Numbered from the stretch's first letter, positions 29,067-38,619 are shown. The stretch: DNA of 64,000 nt from DATFML01 sp964571225 (GCA_964571225.1 CAZNBB010000002.1:11918-75917), one strand, 5' to 3'. The notes: generated by a model from the sequence alone, not told the origin. Numbers and translations: made by a program.

Positions 29067-30512
29067 TCACCTTCCGCCGGCGCGCAGCTCCCGATGGGCG
29101 GTCAGCGCCTCCCGGCGGGTGAGATCGAAGTCCACCACCCTCGGCGCGTAATCCGCGGCATCCCACGCCCGGTCCCGGCGCCCCGCCTCCGCGCCGACCC
29201 ACGGCTGGTGCACCCAACGGTCAGGCACATGGGCCAGCTCGGGCAGCCAGCGACGTACGTACGCCCCTTCGGAGTCGAAACGTTCACCCTGGCGTATGGG
29301 GCTGAAGATTCGAAAATAGGGTGCCGCGTCCACACCCGTGCCGGCGACCCACTGCCAGCCCAGGGAGTTGTTGGCGAGGTCGGCATCCACCAGCGTGTCC
29401 CAGAACCAACGGGCGCCTTCCTGCCAGGGTACGCGGCAGTTCTTGACCAGGAAGGAAGCGGCCAGCATGCGGGCCCGGTTGTGCATCCAGCCGGTGTGCC
29501 ACAGCTCGCGCATGCCCGCGTCCACCATGGGGTACCCGGTGCGACCCTGCTGCCAGCGACGCAGCAGGTCGCCGTAACCGGTACGCCAGGGAAACCGGTC
29601 AAAGCGTCGATCCATGGAGCGGCGGTCCGTATCGGGCCAGTGGTGCAGGACATAGGCGGCGAATTCCCGCCAAGCCAGCTGGCGCAGGAAGCTCTCGGCG
29701 CCCGTCCGTCCAGCCGCGCCGCCCCCCTCGCCGATTGCCTGTACAGCGTGCCAGAGTTGACGGGGCGAGAGCTCGCCGAAGTGCAGATAGGGCGAGAGCC
29801 CGGATACGCCGTCGGTCCCCGGCCAGTCACGGGCGGTTGGGTAATGCTCAAGGTCCTGGTCACAAAAGGCGGCCAGCCGCCGGTTGGCGGCATCCTCTCC
29901 CGCCTCCCAGCGGGCCTCCAGGCCGTCGGCCCAGGCATGCCCGGGAGCAAGCTCCAACTCCCGCAGTACCGAACCCGGCGGCCAGCGGTCCGGGGCTGGG
30001 ATACGCTTTGGTGCAGGCATAGCGGACGCTACGCTGAGTCGGGCATACCAGGCCTTCCAATAGGCGGAAAATACCCGATAGGGCGTGCCGGCCTGGCTCA
30101 GCACGGCATCGGGCTCGACCAGCAGTGCGCCCCGGCAGGTAACCACCCGCGCGCCGTCGGCCTCCAGAGCCGCCGCCACTCGCGCGTCGCGGGCGGCGAC
30201 CCCGGGTTCGTAGGCTCGCTGCCAGTACACGGCCGTCGCGCCTATGGACCGGCGCAGCGCCTGCAAGGCTTCCAGGGAAGGGCCGCGGCGAACCACCAGG
30301 CGCGACTTCCGACCTTCGAGACGGCGCGCGAACCGCTCCAGGCTGCGGTCCAGCCACCAGCGGCTGGCGGCGCCGGGCTCCCAAGGCGATTCTTCTTCCG
30401 GTGCATGGATATACACCGGCACCACCGCGTCGTGGGCGGCAAGAGCGGCGCTGAGCGCCGGGTGATCCGCCAACCGCAGATCACGTCGGAACCAGACGAT
30501 GGCAGTGCTCAA
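29067..30512 (-). CDS. phr: Deoxyribodipyrimidine photolyase
   Basis: FAD enzyme that splits cyclobutane pyrimidine dimers using blue light. The frame is open to 31403, but the protein begins with STAIVWFRRDLRLADHP, and the best start is TTG at 30512, giving 481 residues. An N-terminal antenna alpha/beta domain is followed by the FAD-binding helical domain with LAWREFAAYVL, GMRELWHTGWMHNRARM and ANNSLGWQWVAG. A class I CPD photolyase is favoured over a cryptochrome. Divergent from hemH. Confidence 0.93.
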   Translation of the reverse strand: MSTAIVWFRRDLRLADHPALSAALAAHDAVVPVYIHAPEEESPWEPGAASRWWLDRSLERFARRLEGRKSRLVVRRGPSLEALQALRRSIGATAVYWQRAYEPGVAARDARVAAALEADGARVVTCRGALLVEPDAVLSQAGTPYRVFSAYWKAWYARLSVASAMPAPKRIPAPDRWPPGSVLRELELAPGHAWADGLEARWEAGEDAANRRLAAFCDQDLEHYPTARDWPGTDGVSGLSPYLHFGELSPRQLWHAVQAIGEGGGAAGRTGAESFLRQLAWREFAAYVLHHWPDTDRRSMDRRFDRFPWRTGYGDLLRRWQQGRTGYPMVDAGMRELWHTGWMHNRARMLAASFLVKNCRVPWQEGARWFWDTLVDADLANNSLGWQWVAGTGVDAAPYFRIFSPIRQGERFDSEGAYVRRWLPELAHVPDRWVHQPWVGAEAGRRDRAWDAADYAPRVVDFDLTRREALTAHRELRAGGR

Positions 30513-30561
30513 GGTTTTCCCGGCAAACGGATTGCTGACCAGCAGCAAGAATGAACGACCC

Positions 30562-30592
30562 TTGGGCACCGGGCAAGTGCGTTCGTTATACT
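30562..30592 (+). promoter_or_regulatory. Candidate sigma70 promoter of hemH
   Basis: TATACT at 30587-30592 matches five of six -10 positions and lies 31 bases before the hemH ATG. The best -35, TTGGGC at 30562-30567, has a long 19-base spacer. Confidence 0.4.
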
Positions 30593-30623
30593 GAACCGCG
30601 TCGTTCCAACGCAGGCAGCAGAC

Positions 30624-31733
30624 ATGACTCAATACCAGGGCGAAGCCGCCTACGAACACGGCAGCGGTTCCTGCACCGGCGTGTTGGTGACCAATCTGGG
30701 GACCCCGGACGCTCCCACGGCGACGGCGCTGCGCCGCTATCTGGCGCAGTTCCTGTGGGATCCGCGGGTGGTCGAGTTCCCGCGGCCTCTGTGGTGGCTG
30801 ATCCTGCGCATCATCCTGCGGATACGCCCGCGCCGGGCGGCCCGCAGTTACGCGCGGGTATGGACCGAAGAGGGCTCGCCGCTGCTGGTCATCTCCCGCC
30901 GCCAGGCCGCCGCCCTGCAGACAGCGCTGCAGGAACGCTTCGGCGGCCCCGTGGAAGTCGTCCTGGGAATGCGTTACGGCCGTCCTTCCATCCGGGCGGC
31001 CATGGAGCAACTGCGCAGTCGCGGAGCACGGCGGCTGCTGGTGCTGCCGTTGTACCCCCAGTACTCGGCCGCCACCACAGCGTCCACCTTCGACGCGGTG
31101 GCCGACGTGCTGAAATCGTGGCGGTGGATACCCGAACTGCGCTTCGTTCAGCATTATCCCGACGATCCCGGCTACATTGCCGCCCTGGCTGCCAGCATCC
31201 GGGAACATTGGGCCGAGCATGGGCAGGCCGACCGGCTGCTGTTCTCCTTCCACGGCGTGCCCAAGCGCTACCTGCACGCGGGCGACCCTTATCATTGCGA
31301 ATGTCAGCGCACCGCCCGCCTGCTGGCCGAGGCCCTGGAGCTGCCGGATACCAGCTGGCAGGCCACCTTTCAATCCCGCTTCGGACGGGAGGAGTGGCTG
31401 CAACCGTACACCGACGAGACCCTCAAGAGCCTGCCGGGACAGGGTGTACGTTCAGTCCAGGTCGTTTGCCCGGGATTCAGCGCCGACTGCCTGGAAACCC
31501 TGGAGGAGATCGCCGAACAGAACCGGGATTTCTTTCTCGCCGCGGGCGGCGAGCGCTACGAATACATCCCCGCCCTGAACGACCGCCCCGACCATATCGA
31601 CGCCTTGACGCAACTGGTGGCGCGCCACACCGGCGGCTGGCCGGAAGGCGGCGCGGACTGGTCCGAACACGCCGACCGCGAGTCGCGGGAAGCGAGTCGC
31701 CGCAGCGCCCTGGCGGCCGGCGCCGCGCGCTGA
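30624..31733 (+). CDS. hemH: Ferrochelatase
   Basis: Inserts ferrous iron into protoporphyrin IX, the last step of haem synthesis. The 369-residue protein shows GVLVTNLGTPDAP at the N-terminus, LPLYPQYSAATTAS, the catalytic His in LLFSFHGVPKRYL and the acidic EEIAEQNRDFF helix. No iron-sulfur Cys cluster like the animal enzyme is evident at the C-terminus, which is a polar Ser/Arg/Ala tail. It faces away from phr and is followed after 30 bases by the DUF523 gene. Confidence 0.96.
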   Translation: MTQYQGEAAYEHGSGSCTGVLVTNLGTPDAPTATALRRYLAQFLWDPRVVEFPRPLWWLILRIILRIRPRRAARSYARVWTEEGSPLLVISRRQAAALQTALQERFGGPVEVVLGMRYGRPSIRAAMEQLRSRGARRLLVLPLYPQYSAATTASTFDAVADVLKSWRWIPELRFVQHYPDDPGYIAALAASIREHWAEHGQADRLLFSFHGVPKRYLHAGDPYHCECQRTARLLAEALELPDTSWQATFQSRFGREEWLQPYTDETLKSLPGQGVRSVQVVCPGFSADCLETLEEIAEQNRDFFLAAGGERYEYIPALNDRPDHIDALTQLVARHTGGWPEGGADWSEHADRESREASRRSALAAGAAR

Positions 31734-31763
31734 GCTCGCCCGGCGGGCGGCAGCCGGACTGAC

Positions 31764-32762
31764 ATGAAAGCGCGTCAGACAACCGCGCGGAATACCCCAG
31801 ACGATGCCGCGAACAGGCCAACCATCCGCATCGGCGTCAGCAGCTGCCTGCTCGGTGAGCGCGTGCGCTACGACGGCAACGACAAACGCGACGCCTACGT
31901 CACCGGCACTCTGAGCCGCTATTTCGATCTGGTACCCGTGTGTCCCGAGGTGGCTGTGGGACTGGGTGTGCCCCGCCCCCCCATCCGCCTGGTGGGCGAT
32001 GTGAAGTCACCGCGGGCACTGGGCGTGCACGATCCGGCCCTGGACCCGACCGACGCTCTGCGCGCCTTCGGCCGGACAATGGCGACCGAGCTCAGCGCTA
32101 TCAGCGGATATCTGTTCAAGAGCCGTTCCCCCAGCTGCGGCATGGAAGGGGTGCCCGTCTACCCGACGGTGGGGTCACGGAGGGCCCGTAAAGGGGTCGG
32201 GCTCTATGCACGGGAAATCATGAACGCCCACCCCCTGCTGCCGGTCGAAGAGGAAGGACGTCTGGCGGATGCCGGGCTCAGGGACAACTTTCTGGAAAGG
32301 GTGTTCGCATTGCGGCGCTGGCAGGAAACCATGCTTGCCGATCCCAGCCCCGAAGGGCTGGCGGCTTTTCACAGGGCGCATCGCCTTTCGCTGATGGCCC
32401 ATGGACGCGGACCCCTGGGCGCTCTCGACGACGCCTTGGCGCGCATTGGCGACACGGACATCCGACAACTCGCGGGAGAGTATTTCAGCGTGTTCATGAC
32501 CGCGCTCAAATGCCGCGCGACGCCGCACCGCCATATCCGTGTGCTTCGCCATCTGTTGGCTCGCCTGCGCCCGTATCTTGACGGCGACGACAAAGAGGAG
32601 TTGCTCATGCTGATCGAAGCCTACCGGTGCGGCCGCCTTCCCCGGATCATGCTTCTGGTCTTGTTCGGACATCATTTCCGGCGTCATCCCGACCCTGCCA
32701 TCGTTCAGTCGGTGTATCTCTATCCCGGCCCCGAAGAACTGACGCTGCGCAGCGCACTGTAG
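31764..32762 (+). CDS. DUF523-DUF1722 fusion protein (TudS/YbgA-like)
   Basis: A 332-residue two-domain protein. The N-terminal DUF523 domain (about 20-165) has three Cys, Cys28 in SSCLLGE, Cys60 in CPEV and Cys125 in SPSCGM, the pattern that holds a [4Fe-4S] cluster in TudS-type thiouracil desulfidases. The C-terminal DUF1722 domain (about 205-325) contains the typical HRLSLMAHG and ALKCRATPHRHIRVLRH region. This fusion occurs widely in proteobacteria, often near photolyase genes as here. Its substrate is not established; tRNA or sulfur-base chemistry is plausible. Confidence 0.87.
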   Translation: MKARQTTARNTPDDAANRPTIRIGVSSCLLGERVRYDGNDKRDAYVTGTLSRYFDLVPVCPEVAVGLGVPRPPIRLVGDVKSPRALGVHDPALDPTDALRAFGRTMATELSAISGYLFKSRSPSCGMEGVPVYPTVGSRRARKGVGLYAREIMNAHPLLPVEEEGRLADAGLRDNFLERVFALRRWQETMLADPSPEGLAAFHRAHRLSLMAHGRGPLGALDDALARIGDTDIRQLAGEYFSVFMTALKCRATPHRHIRVLRHLLARLRPYLDGDDKEELLMLIEAYRCGRLPRIMLLVLFGHHFRRHPDPAIVQSVYLYPGPEELTLRSAL

Positions 32763-32774
32763 ACTATCGAACTC

Positions 32775-34028
32775 ATGAGACTACTCCCACCCTTCACAAC
32801 GCTGCTGGCGTTGGCCGCCCTGTTGCTGTCGAACGCCGTAGCAGCAAAACCGCGCATCGTGCTTCCGGAATACCGCCTGCAGCCCGATCAGTTGGGTGTG
32901 GTCGTCAATGATGAAGATCCGTTGAGCGTGCGCATCGCCCGTTACTACCAGCGCAAACGGCACATTCCTGCCCGCAACATGATTCACGTGCGCTTCACGC
33001 CGGGCCACAATTTCATGGCGCCCGACGAGTTCAAGCGCATCAAGGCGGACGTGGATCGCCAGACGCCCAATGCCGTCCAGGCCTACGCCTTGACCTGGGC
33101 CGCTCCCTTCCGAGTCGGATGCATGTCCATCACCACAGCCTTCGCCGTGGGCTTCGACCGCCGCTACTGCGCCAAGCAGCGGTGCGGCCGCACCCATCCC
33201 AGCCCCTACTTCGACAGCCCCAGTACTGCACCGTACCGGGACTTTGGAATGCGTCCGACCATGGAACTGGCTGCGACCAGCTTTGCCCGCGCCAAGGCGC
33301 TCATTGACCGTGGCGTAGCGGCCGACGACAGCGACCCTTCCGGCACCGCGTACCTGGTGAGCACCACCGACAAGGCACGCAATGTGAGAGCCGTGTTATA
33401 CCCGCGTATAAAGCAACTGTTCGGGCCGCGCCTTCGAATACGGATCGTGCACGCCAACGCCATCCGCGACCGCCATGACGTCCTGTTCTATTTCACGGGC
33501 GAGGTGCATGTACCGGATCTGGACACACTAACCTTCCGCCCGGGTGCCATTGCCGACCACCTGACATCCGCCGGCGGACAACTTTTCGGCGGCCGTCAAA
33601 TGAGCAGTCTGCGATGGCTGCAGGCCGGCGCCACCGGCAGTTACGGCACCGTGGTGGAACCGTGCAACTATCTGCAGAAGTTTCCCAACCCGGCGGTCGT
33701 GATGCGGTGGTACCTGCAGGGAGAAACCCTGATAGAGGCCTACTGGAAGAGCGTGGCCTGGCCGGGCCAGGGCCTGTTCATAGGCGAACCGCTGGCCAGC
33801 CCCTTCGGGGGGTACCGGCTGCAGGTGGACCCCGATGCCCTGTGGCTTGACACCCACGTGCTGGCACCCGGGCGCTATCGGCTGCAGACCGCTCCCAGTC
33901 CGGTGGGGCCTTATCGCAACCGCAATGTGGTCATTACAGCCCGCTTCGGGCAGACCCGCTTCCGTCTGCCCCGCTTGCACGCGCCGGTGTATCGGCTGCA
34001 GCCGCTGCCCGCGCCGTACGGACTCTGA
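32775..34028 (+). CDS. Secreted TIGR03790-like protein
   Basis: A 417-residue protein with a clear signal peptide (RLLPPFTTLLALAALLL then NAVAA at about 24). The mature part begins with the VVVNDEDPLSVRIARYYQ and IPARNMIHVRF pattern of the uncharacterised TIGR03790 family; central and C-terminal regions are rich in aromatic and Gly residues, and four Cys lie in the exported part. It follows the DUF523 gene by 12 bases. Function is unknown and export is inferred from the signal sequence. Confidence 0.7.
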   Translation: MRLLPPFTTLLALAALLLSNAVAAKPRIVLPEYRLQPDQLGVVVNDEDPLSVRIARYYQRKRHIPARNMIHVRFTPGHNFMAPDEFKRIKADVDRQTPNAVQAYALTWAAPFRVGCMSITTAFAVGFDRRYCAKQRCGRTHPSPYFDSPSTAPYRDFGMRPTMELAATSFARAKALIDRGVAADDSDPSGTAYLVSTTDKARNVRAVLYPRIKQLFGPRLRIRIVHANAIRDRHDVLFYFTGEVHVPDLDTLTFRPGAIADHLTSAGGQLFGGRQMSSLRWLQAGATGSYGTVVEPCNYLQKFPNPAVVMRWYLQGETLIEAYWKSVAWPGQGLFIGEPLASPFGGYRLQVDPDALWLDTHVLAPGRYRLQTAPSPVGPYRNRNVVITARFGQTRFRLPRLHAPVYRLQPLPAPYGL

Positions 34029-34034
34029 ACAAGC

Positions 34035-35339
34035 TCACTGCTCTGCCGCGTCGCGCGCGCCGCGGGCGGGATCGACCGCCAGCAGCAGCCCGCCGCCGGC
34101 GACAAACAGCACCACTACCGACAGGATGGACAACCGTGGGTTGCCGGTAAGCACGGCGACCCAGCCCATCAGCGCCGGACCCAGCACGGCGGCGAACTTG
34201 CCCAGCATGTTGTAGAAGCCGAAGAACTCACCCGTGCGCTGGGCGGGAATCAGGCGGGCGTACATGGACCGGCTCAGGGACTGCACACCACCCTGCACCA
34301 GGCCGACCATCACGGCGAGCAGATAGAACTGCCAGACATGGTTCATGAACACGCCCTGCACAGTGACGCCGATGTAGACCACCAGCCCGAGCAGGATGGC
34401 CGTCTTGGCACCGATGCGGGCACCCAACCAGCCGAAGCCTAGCGCAGCCGGAAATCCCACGAACTGGGTGATCAGCAGGGCGACGATCAGGCTGTTGCTG
34501 GGAAACCCCAGCGACAGTCCATAGTCAACGGCCATTCGTATCACCGTGTCCACGCCGTCGATGTATAGCCAATAGGCCGCCAGAAACAGGAATGCCTGGG
34601 GCAGGTGCCCGACTTCCCTGAGCGTCTGCAGCAACCGGCGCAGACTGTCCGCCAGCGGCCTGCCGGGCCCGCGCGTTGGCCCATACCCCAATTCGCGCAC
34701 GAACAGCAGCAGGGGAACGGAAAACACGGCCCACCAGACGGCCACCGTCAGGAAGGAAATCCGCACCGCCTGTGCGCTGCCGGAAAGGCCGAACCACTGC
34801 GGGTGCAGGGTCATCAATACGTTCGCGGTGAACAGTAGTCCGCCACCCAGGTAGCCCAGGGCATAACCGAGTGCCGACAGCCGGTCCATGTCGGTCCGGC
34901 CCGCCACCACGACCAGCAGAGCGTCATAAAACAAATTGGCGCCCGCAAAGCCTATAACCGCCAGACCGTACAGCAGCGCCGCCAGATGCCAGGCGCCCTT
35001 GCCGACGAAATACAGGCCTGCGGTCATCACGATGCCCAGCAAAGCGAACGCGGCCAGCAGAACCTTCCGCCACTGCAACCGGTCCGCCAGGGCACCCAGC
35101 AAAGGTGCCACCAGCAGCACGGTCAGGCTGGCTCCGGAGTTGGCGAGCCCGAGATGGAACGTGCTTTCCACCACCGGTGCTCCGGCGTTCCAGTACTGCT
35201 TGAAGAACACCGGAAAGAAGCCGGCCATGACTGTGGTGGAGAAAACGGAGTTGGCCCAGTCATAGAACGCCCACGACCAGGCCGCCCGCCGGCCGCCTCC
35301 CGCCGGCGGCGCCGAACCGGATGAGTGGAGGTCAGCCAT
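34035..35339 (-). CDS. MFS transporter, UMF1/Atg22 family
   Basis: A 434-residue inner-membrane permease with about 12 helices. It begins with the family hallmark WSWAFYDWANSVFSTTV and has LGALADRLQWRK as the MFS loop 2-3 motif. UMF1 members resemble yeast Atg22 vacuolar effluxers; bacterial substrates are mostly unknown. It is convergent with the TIGR03790-like gene (6 bases between stops) and lies 51 bases after uppP on the same strand. Confidence 0.88.
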   Translation of the reverse strand: MADLHSSGSAPPAGGGRRAAWSWAFYDWANSVFSTTVMAGFFPVFFKQYWNAGAPVVESTFHLGLANSGASLTVLLVAPLLGALADRLQWRKVLLAAFALLGIVMTAGLYFVGKGAWHLAALLYGLAVIGFAGANLFYDALLVVVAGRTDMDRLSALGYALGYLGGGLLFTANVLMTLHPQWFGLSGSAQAVRISFLTVAVWWAVFSVPLLLFVRELGYGPTRGPGRPLADSLRRLLQTLREVGHLPQAFLFLAAYWLYIDGVDTVIRMAVDYGLSLGFPSNSLIVALLITQFVGFPAALGFGWLGARIGAKTAILLGLVVYIGVTVQGVFMNHVWQFYLLAVMVGLVQGGVQSLSRSMYARLIPAQRTGEFFGFYNMLGKFAAVLGPALMGWVAVLTGNPRLSILSVVVLFVAGGGLLLAVDPARGARDAAEQ

Positions 35340-35390
35340 GGGCGTGTCGCGGAGCCGGTCCGCGACAACTGTGCATCCGCCCGGGGTCGG

Positions 35391-36221
35391 TCACAGATAC
35401 CACCACGCGAGAGCGGCCAGCCCCATCGCGGCGCAATAGAATCCGAACGGACGCAGCGCCTTCACTTCGTGGGTATTGAAGTAGCGCATCAGTATCCACG
35501 TGCTCAGGTACGCACAGACGCCGGCAACAACGCCTGCACCGAAGACCGTGCCGACCTGCATGTGGGCATGAGCCCGAAACAGCTTCGGCACCTCCAGCAG
35601 GCCGGCTGCACCGATGATGGGCGTCGCCAGCAGGAACGAAAAACGTGCCGAGGCACCATAGTCCAGGCCGTTGGCCAGGCCGGCAACCAGCGTAACGCCG
35701 GAGCGCGACATGCCGGGGATCAAGGCGAGCGATTGCGCAAACCCGATCAGCAGCGCGCGACCCCAGCCCATGGTCTCCAGTTGCCGGCTGTTGGGGGTGC
35801 GGCGCTTGAGTGCGTCGCCGGCAAACAGCACGAAACCATTCAGGACCAGGAATACCGCCACTACCGTAAGACTGCCGAACAGCAGCCTGAGTTTCTTCTC
35901 CAGAGCCAACCCCAACAGCCCTGCCGGCACGGTCGCCACCACCAGCAGCCAGAACAGCCGCGCATGGGCATTGGACGTGCCGCCGCGCGCGCGGATCACG
36001 CCGCCCAGCAGATCGCGCCAGTCACGCCAGAAATACAGCAGCAGGGCGCTGGCCGTACCCAGATGGAGTACCACGAGAAATGGCAGAAAATCCGGATTGT
36101 CGCGGTTGAGATCCCATCCCAGCATGATAGGCAGCAACACCCCGTGTCCGAGGCTGCTGATGGGAAACAACTCGGTAATACCCTGCATGACGGCGAACAG
36201 CAATATATGTAGCTCGTTCAT
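35391..36221 (-). CDS. uppP: Undecaprenyl-diphosphatase
   Basis: Integral membrane phosphatase that recycles undecaprenyl pyrophosphate to the monophosphate carrier used for peptidoglycan and O-antigen, and also for the ArnC/ArnT lipid A route here. The 276-residue protein has both catalytic signatures, QGITELFPISSLGH near residue 13 and PGMSRSG near 169, among about eight helices. A TATAAT on the minus strand at 36254-36259 lies about 33 bases upstream of the start and may be its -10. Confidence 0.95.
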   Translation of the reverse strand: MNELHILLFAVMQGITELFPISSLGHGVLLPIMLGWDLNRDNPDFLPFLVVLHLGTASALLLYFWRDWRDLLGGVIRARGGTSNAHARLFWLLVVATVPAGLLGLALEKKLRLLFGSLTVVAVFLVLNGFVLFAGDALKRRTPNSRQLETMGWGRALLIGFAQSLALIPGMSRSGVTLVAGLANGLDYGASARFSFLLATPIIGAAGLLEVPKLFRAHAHMQVGTVFGAGVVAGVCAYLSTWILMRYFNTHEVKALRPFGFYCAAMGLAALAWWYL

Positions 36222-36418
36222 AGACGGACCTGGCTGCGAAGGGCAAAGCCCGGATTATATACGGCAAAGGGTGCGAATTGTGCGACGGCACGGTCAGCCG
36301 CAGGCGGCCGCGGTCATTTGCGTTGATTTCAGCGGCCCCGTACCATCCGACGTGGGAGCCGCGCAAAGGAACAGCGATCGCGGCGCCGAACGCTACAACC
36401 TGCACACCGGGGGCAGCT

Positions 36419-36628
36419 ATGACAGACCATGTCTACAAGACCATTGAGCTGACAGGGTCCTCGACCACGGGCACCGACGACGCCATTCGCAACGCCATTG
36501 CGCAAGCCGCCAAGTCGGTGCGTCACATGGACTGGTTCGAGGTCATGGAAACCCGCGGCAACATCCGCGACGACCGGGTCGCCTATTGGCAGGTGACGGT
36601 GAAAGTGGGCTTCCGGCTGGAAGACTGA
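36419..36628 (+). CDS. Dodecin
   Basis: Small flavin-binding storage protein that forms hollow dodecamers. The 69-residue sequence MTDHVYKTIELTGSS with AIAQAAKSVRHMDWFEV, the Trp that stacks on flavin, and AYWQVTVKVGFRLED is the family profile in full. The ATG at 36419 gives the canonical size. It is divergent from uppP. Confidence 0.94.
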   Translation: MTDHVYKTIELTGSSTTGTDDAIRNAIAQAAKSVRHMDWFEVMETRGNIRDDRVAYWQVTVKVGFRLED

Positions 36629-36663
36629 AGGTATCGACCGGTCGGCAACGGGGACGGCAAAGA

Positions 36664-37044
36664 TTGCAGAACGCAAAACTGTTCTTGACGATCGGGGCGG
36701 CCAATGGCGCCCTGGCGGTGATCCTGGGCGCGTTTGGGGCCCACATGCTGCGCTCGCATCTGTCGCCCCAGATGTACAGCGTGTTTCATATCGCCGAGCA
36801 ATATCACTTCTATCATGCGTTGGGATTGCTCGCCGTCGGGCTGACTACACTGCACCTGCCGGCATCCCGCTATCTGGCGTGGTCGGGGTGGCTGATGACG
36901 GCAGGTATCGTGCTGTTCTCCGGCAGCCTCTATGCCCTCGCGCTGACCGATGTGCGCTGGCTGGGGGCCATAACCCCTTTCGGTGGAACGGCATTCATCG
37001 CCGCCTGGATCGTGCTTGCCGTCGGCGTCGCCAAGGGCCTGTGA
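36664..37044 (+). CDS. DUF423 family membrane protein
   Basis: A 126-residue inner-membrane protein with four helices and the DUF423 pattern (GAANGALAVILGAFGAHML, then a HFYHALGLL helix and LGAITPFGGTAFIAAW). The start chosen is TTG at 36664, because the frame upstream overlaps dodecin and the family begins just before the first helix. Function is unknown. Confidence 0.85.
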   Translation: MQNAKLFLTIGAANGALAVILGAFGAHMLRSHLSPQMYSVFHIAEQYHFYHALGLLAVGLTTLHLPASRYLAWSGWLMTAGIVLFSGSLYALALTDVRWLGAITPFGGTAFIAAWIVLAVGVAKGL

Positions 37045-37081
37045 AAACCCGGCACCGGGGCGGCAAGGGGAGGACCAGCTG

Positions 37082-37270
37082 ATGAGAATCGAAGTGAGCG
37101 GCTTCCTGGGCCTGCTGCTGCTGATCGTGGACGTCTGGGCCATCGTCAACGTGTTCCAAAGCCGGGCATCCACCGGTGCCAAGGTGTTCTGGACGGTACT
37201 GATCCTGCTGCTTCCCGCCCTGGGACTGATCGTCTGGCTGCTTGCCGGCCCCCGCAGCGCGGCACCCTAG
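37082..37270 (+). CDS. PLDc_N-like two-helix membrane peptide
   Basis: A 62-residue protein with two helices (about 5-24 and 33-54) separated by FQSRASTGAKVFW. This matches the small PLDc_N (phospholipase D N-terminal) domain that occurs alone in many bacteria. The ATG at 37082 is preceded by AGGGGAGGA. It follows the DUF423 gene by 37 bases. Function unknown. Confidence 0.75.
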   Translation: MRIEVSGFLGLLLLIVDVWAIVNVFQSRASTGAKVFWTVLILLLPALGLIVWLLAGPRSAAP

Positions 37271-37371
37271 TGGTCCATGCGGGCACCCGCCCCCCCGGAC
37301 CGGGGCAACCCCGTCGGTACCCAACTGCGCTAGAATAGCCACCACACTCCGTAAGCGATCCGGACCCCCAA

Positions 37372-38592
37372 ATGCTCGATCAGACACTGACGCTAATCTT
37401 GGCGGGCGGCCTGGGCTCGCGCCTGCACCCGTTGACGGCCGACCGGGCCAAGCCCGCGGTACCTTTCGGCGGTAAATACCGCATTATCGACTTCACCCTC
37501 GCCAACTGCCTGCACTCCGGGCTGCGGCGGGTGCTGGTGCTGACCCAGTACAAGTCGCATTCGCTGCAGAAGCACCTGCGGGACGGTTGGTCGATCTTCA
37601 ACCCGGAGCTCGGCGAGTACATCACCACCGTACCCGCGCAGATGCGCACAGGAGAGCAATGGTACGCCGGAACGGCCGATGCGATTTTCCAGAACCTTTA
37701 CCTGTTGGAGCGCAGCGGGGCGCGCTGGGCGCTGGTCCTGTCGGGGGATCACATCTACCGCATGGACTATGCCGCCATGCTGGACTTCCATCGCGAACAC
37801 GACGCCGAAGCCACCGTGGCATGCATGCCCGTACCGCTGTCCGAAGCCGGCGACTTCGGCATCATGCAGACCGACAGCAACGGCCGGATCACGGGTTTCG
37901 AGGAGAAGCCGACCACGCCCCAACCCCTGGCCGAGGCTCCGGGACACGCCATGGCGTCAATGGGCGTTTACCTGTTCTCGATGGAACTGCTGCTGGATAC
38001 CCTGAACGCCGATCATGAGAAGGCCGATTCCAGCCACGACTTCGGCAACGACATTCTGCCCACCCTCATCAGGGAGCGGCGGGTCTACGGCTACCGGTTC
38101 GGCGAGCCCCGCGGGCGTGTCACGCCGGATCGCTACTGGCGCGACGTGGGAACGATAGACGCCTTCTACAAAGCCAACATGGATCTGCTGGACCCGGTGC
38201 CGCCGCTGGACCTGTACCAGCACGACTGGCCCATCAGAACCTATCAGGGTCAGACGCCTCCCGCCCGCACGGTGCCCGGAAGCTCAGGCAACGAGGGCAT
38301 CTTCATCAACTCGATCGTTGCCGGCGGCGTTGTCATCGCCGGCGGCAGCGTCCAACACTCGGTACTGTTCTCCCAGGTGCAGATCGGGGACGAAGCGGTG
38401 GTGGAGGAATCGCTGCTGTTCGACGGGGTACAGGTGGGCGATGGCGCTCGCCTCAAACGCTGCATCATCGACAAGCATGTGTCCGTGCCCGCCGGCACCC
38501 ACATCGGCTACAACCCGGAAGCGGATCGCGCGCGCTTCACCGTGTCACCGGAAGGCATCGTCGTGGTGCCCAGGGGTTACCGCTTCCCATAG
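37372..38592 (+). CDS. glgC: Glucose-1-phosphate adenylyltransferase
   Basis: Makes ADP-glucose from glucose-1-phosphate and ATP, the committed step of bacterial glycogen synthesis; usually allosterically controlled. The 406-residue protein has the N-terminal LILAGGLGSRLHPLTADRAK, VLSGDHIYRMDY with the catalytic Asp, SMGVYLF and a C-terminal left-handed beta-helix domain (hexapeptide-like repeats, about 290-385). No other glg genes are adjacent. A -10-like TAGAAT at 37331-37336 lies 35 bases upstream. Confidence 0.96.
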   Translation: MLDQTLTLILAGGLGSRLHPLTADRAKPAVPFGGKYRIIDFTLANCLHSGLRRVLVLTQYKSHSLQKHLRDGWSIFNPELGEYITTVPAQMRTGEQWYAGTADAIFQNLYLLERSGARWALVLSGDHIYRMDYAAMLDFHREHDAEATVACMPVPLSEAGDFGIMQTDSNGRITGFEEKPTTPQPLAEAPGHAMASMGVYLFSMELLLDTLNADHEKADSSHDFGNDILPTLIRERRVYGYRFGEPRGRVTPDRYWRDVGTIDAFYKANMDLLDPVPPLDLYQHDWPIRTYQGQTPPARTVPGSSGNEGIFINSIVAGGVVIAGGSVQHSVLFSQVQIGDEAVVEESLLFDGVQVGDGARLKRCIIDKHVSVPAGTHIGYNPEADRARFTVSPEGIVVVPRGYRFP

Positions 38593-38619
38593 GGCCCGGA
38601 GGGTTCAGGCGAAATTCGG

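Noticed and set aside
30513..31403. Long N-terminal extension of photolyase frame
   Set aside because: Overlaps hemH on the opposite strand and has no similarity to photolyases; TTG at 30512 is the better start.
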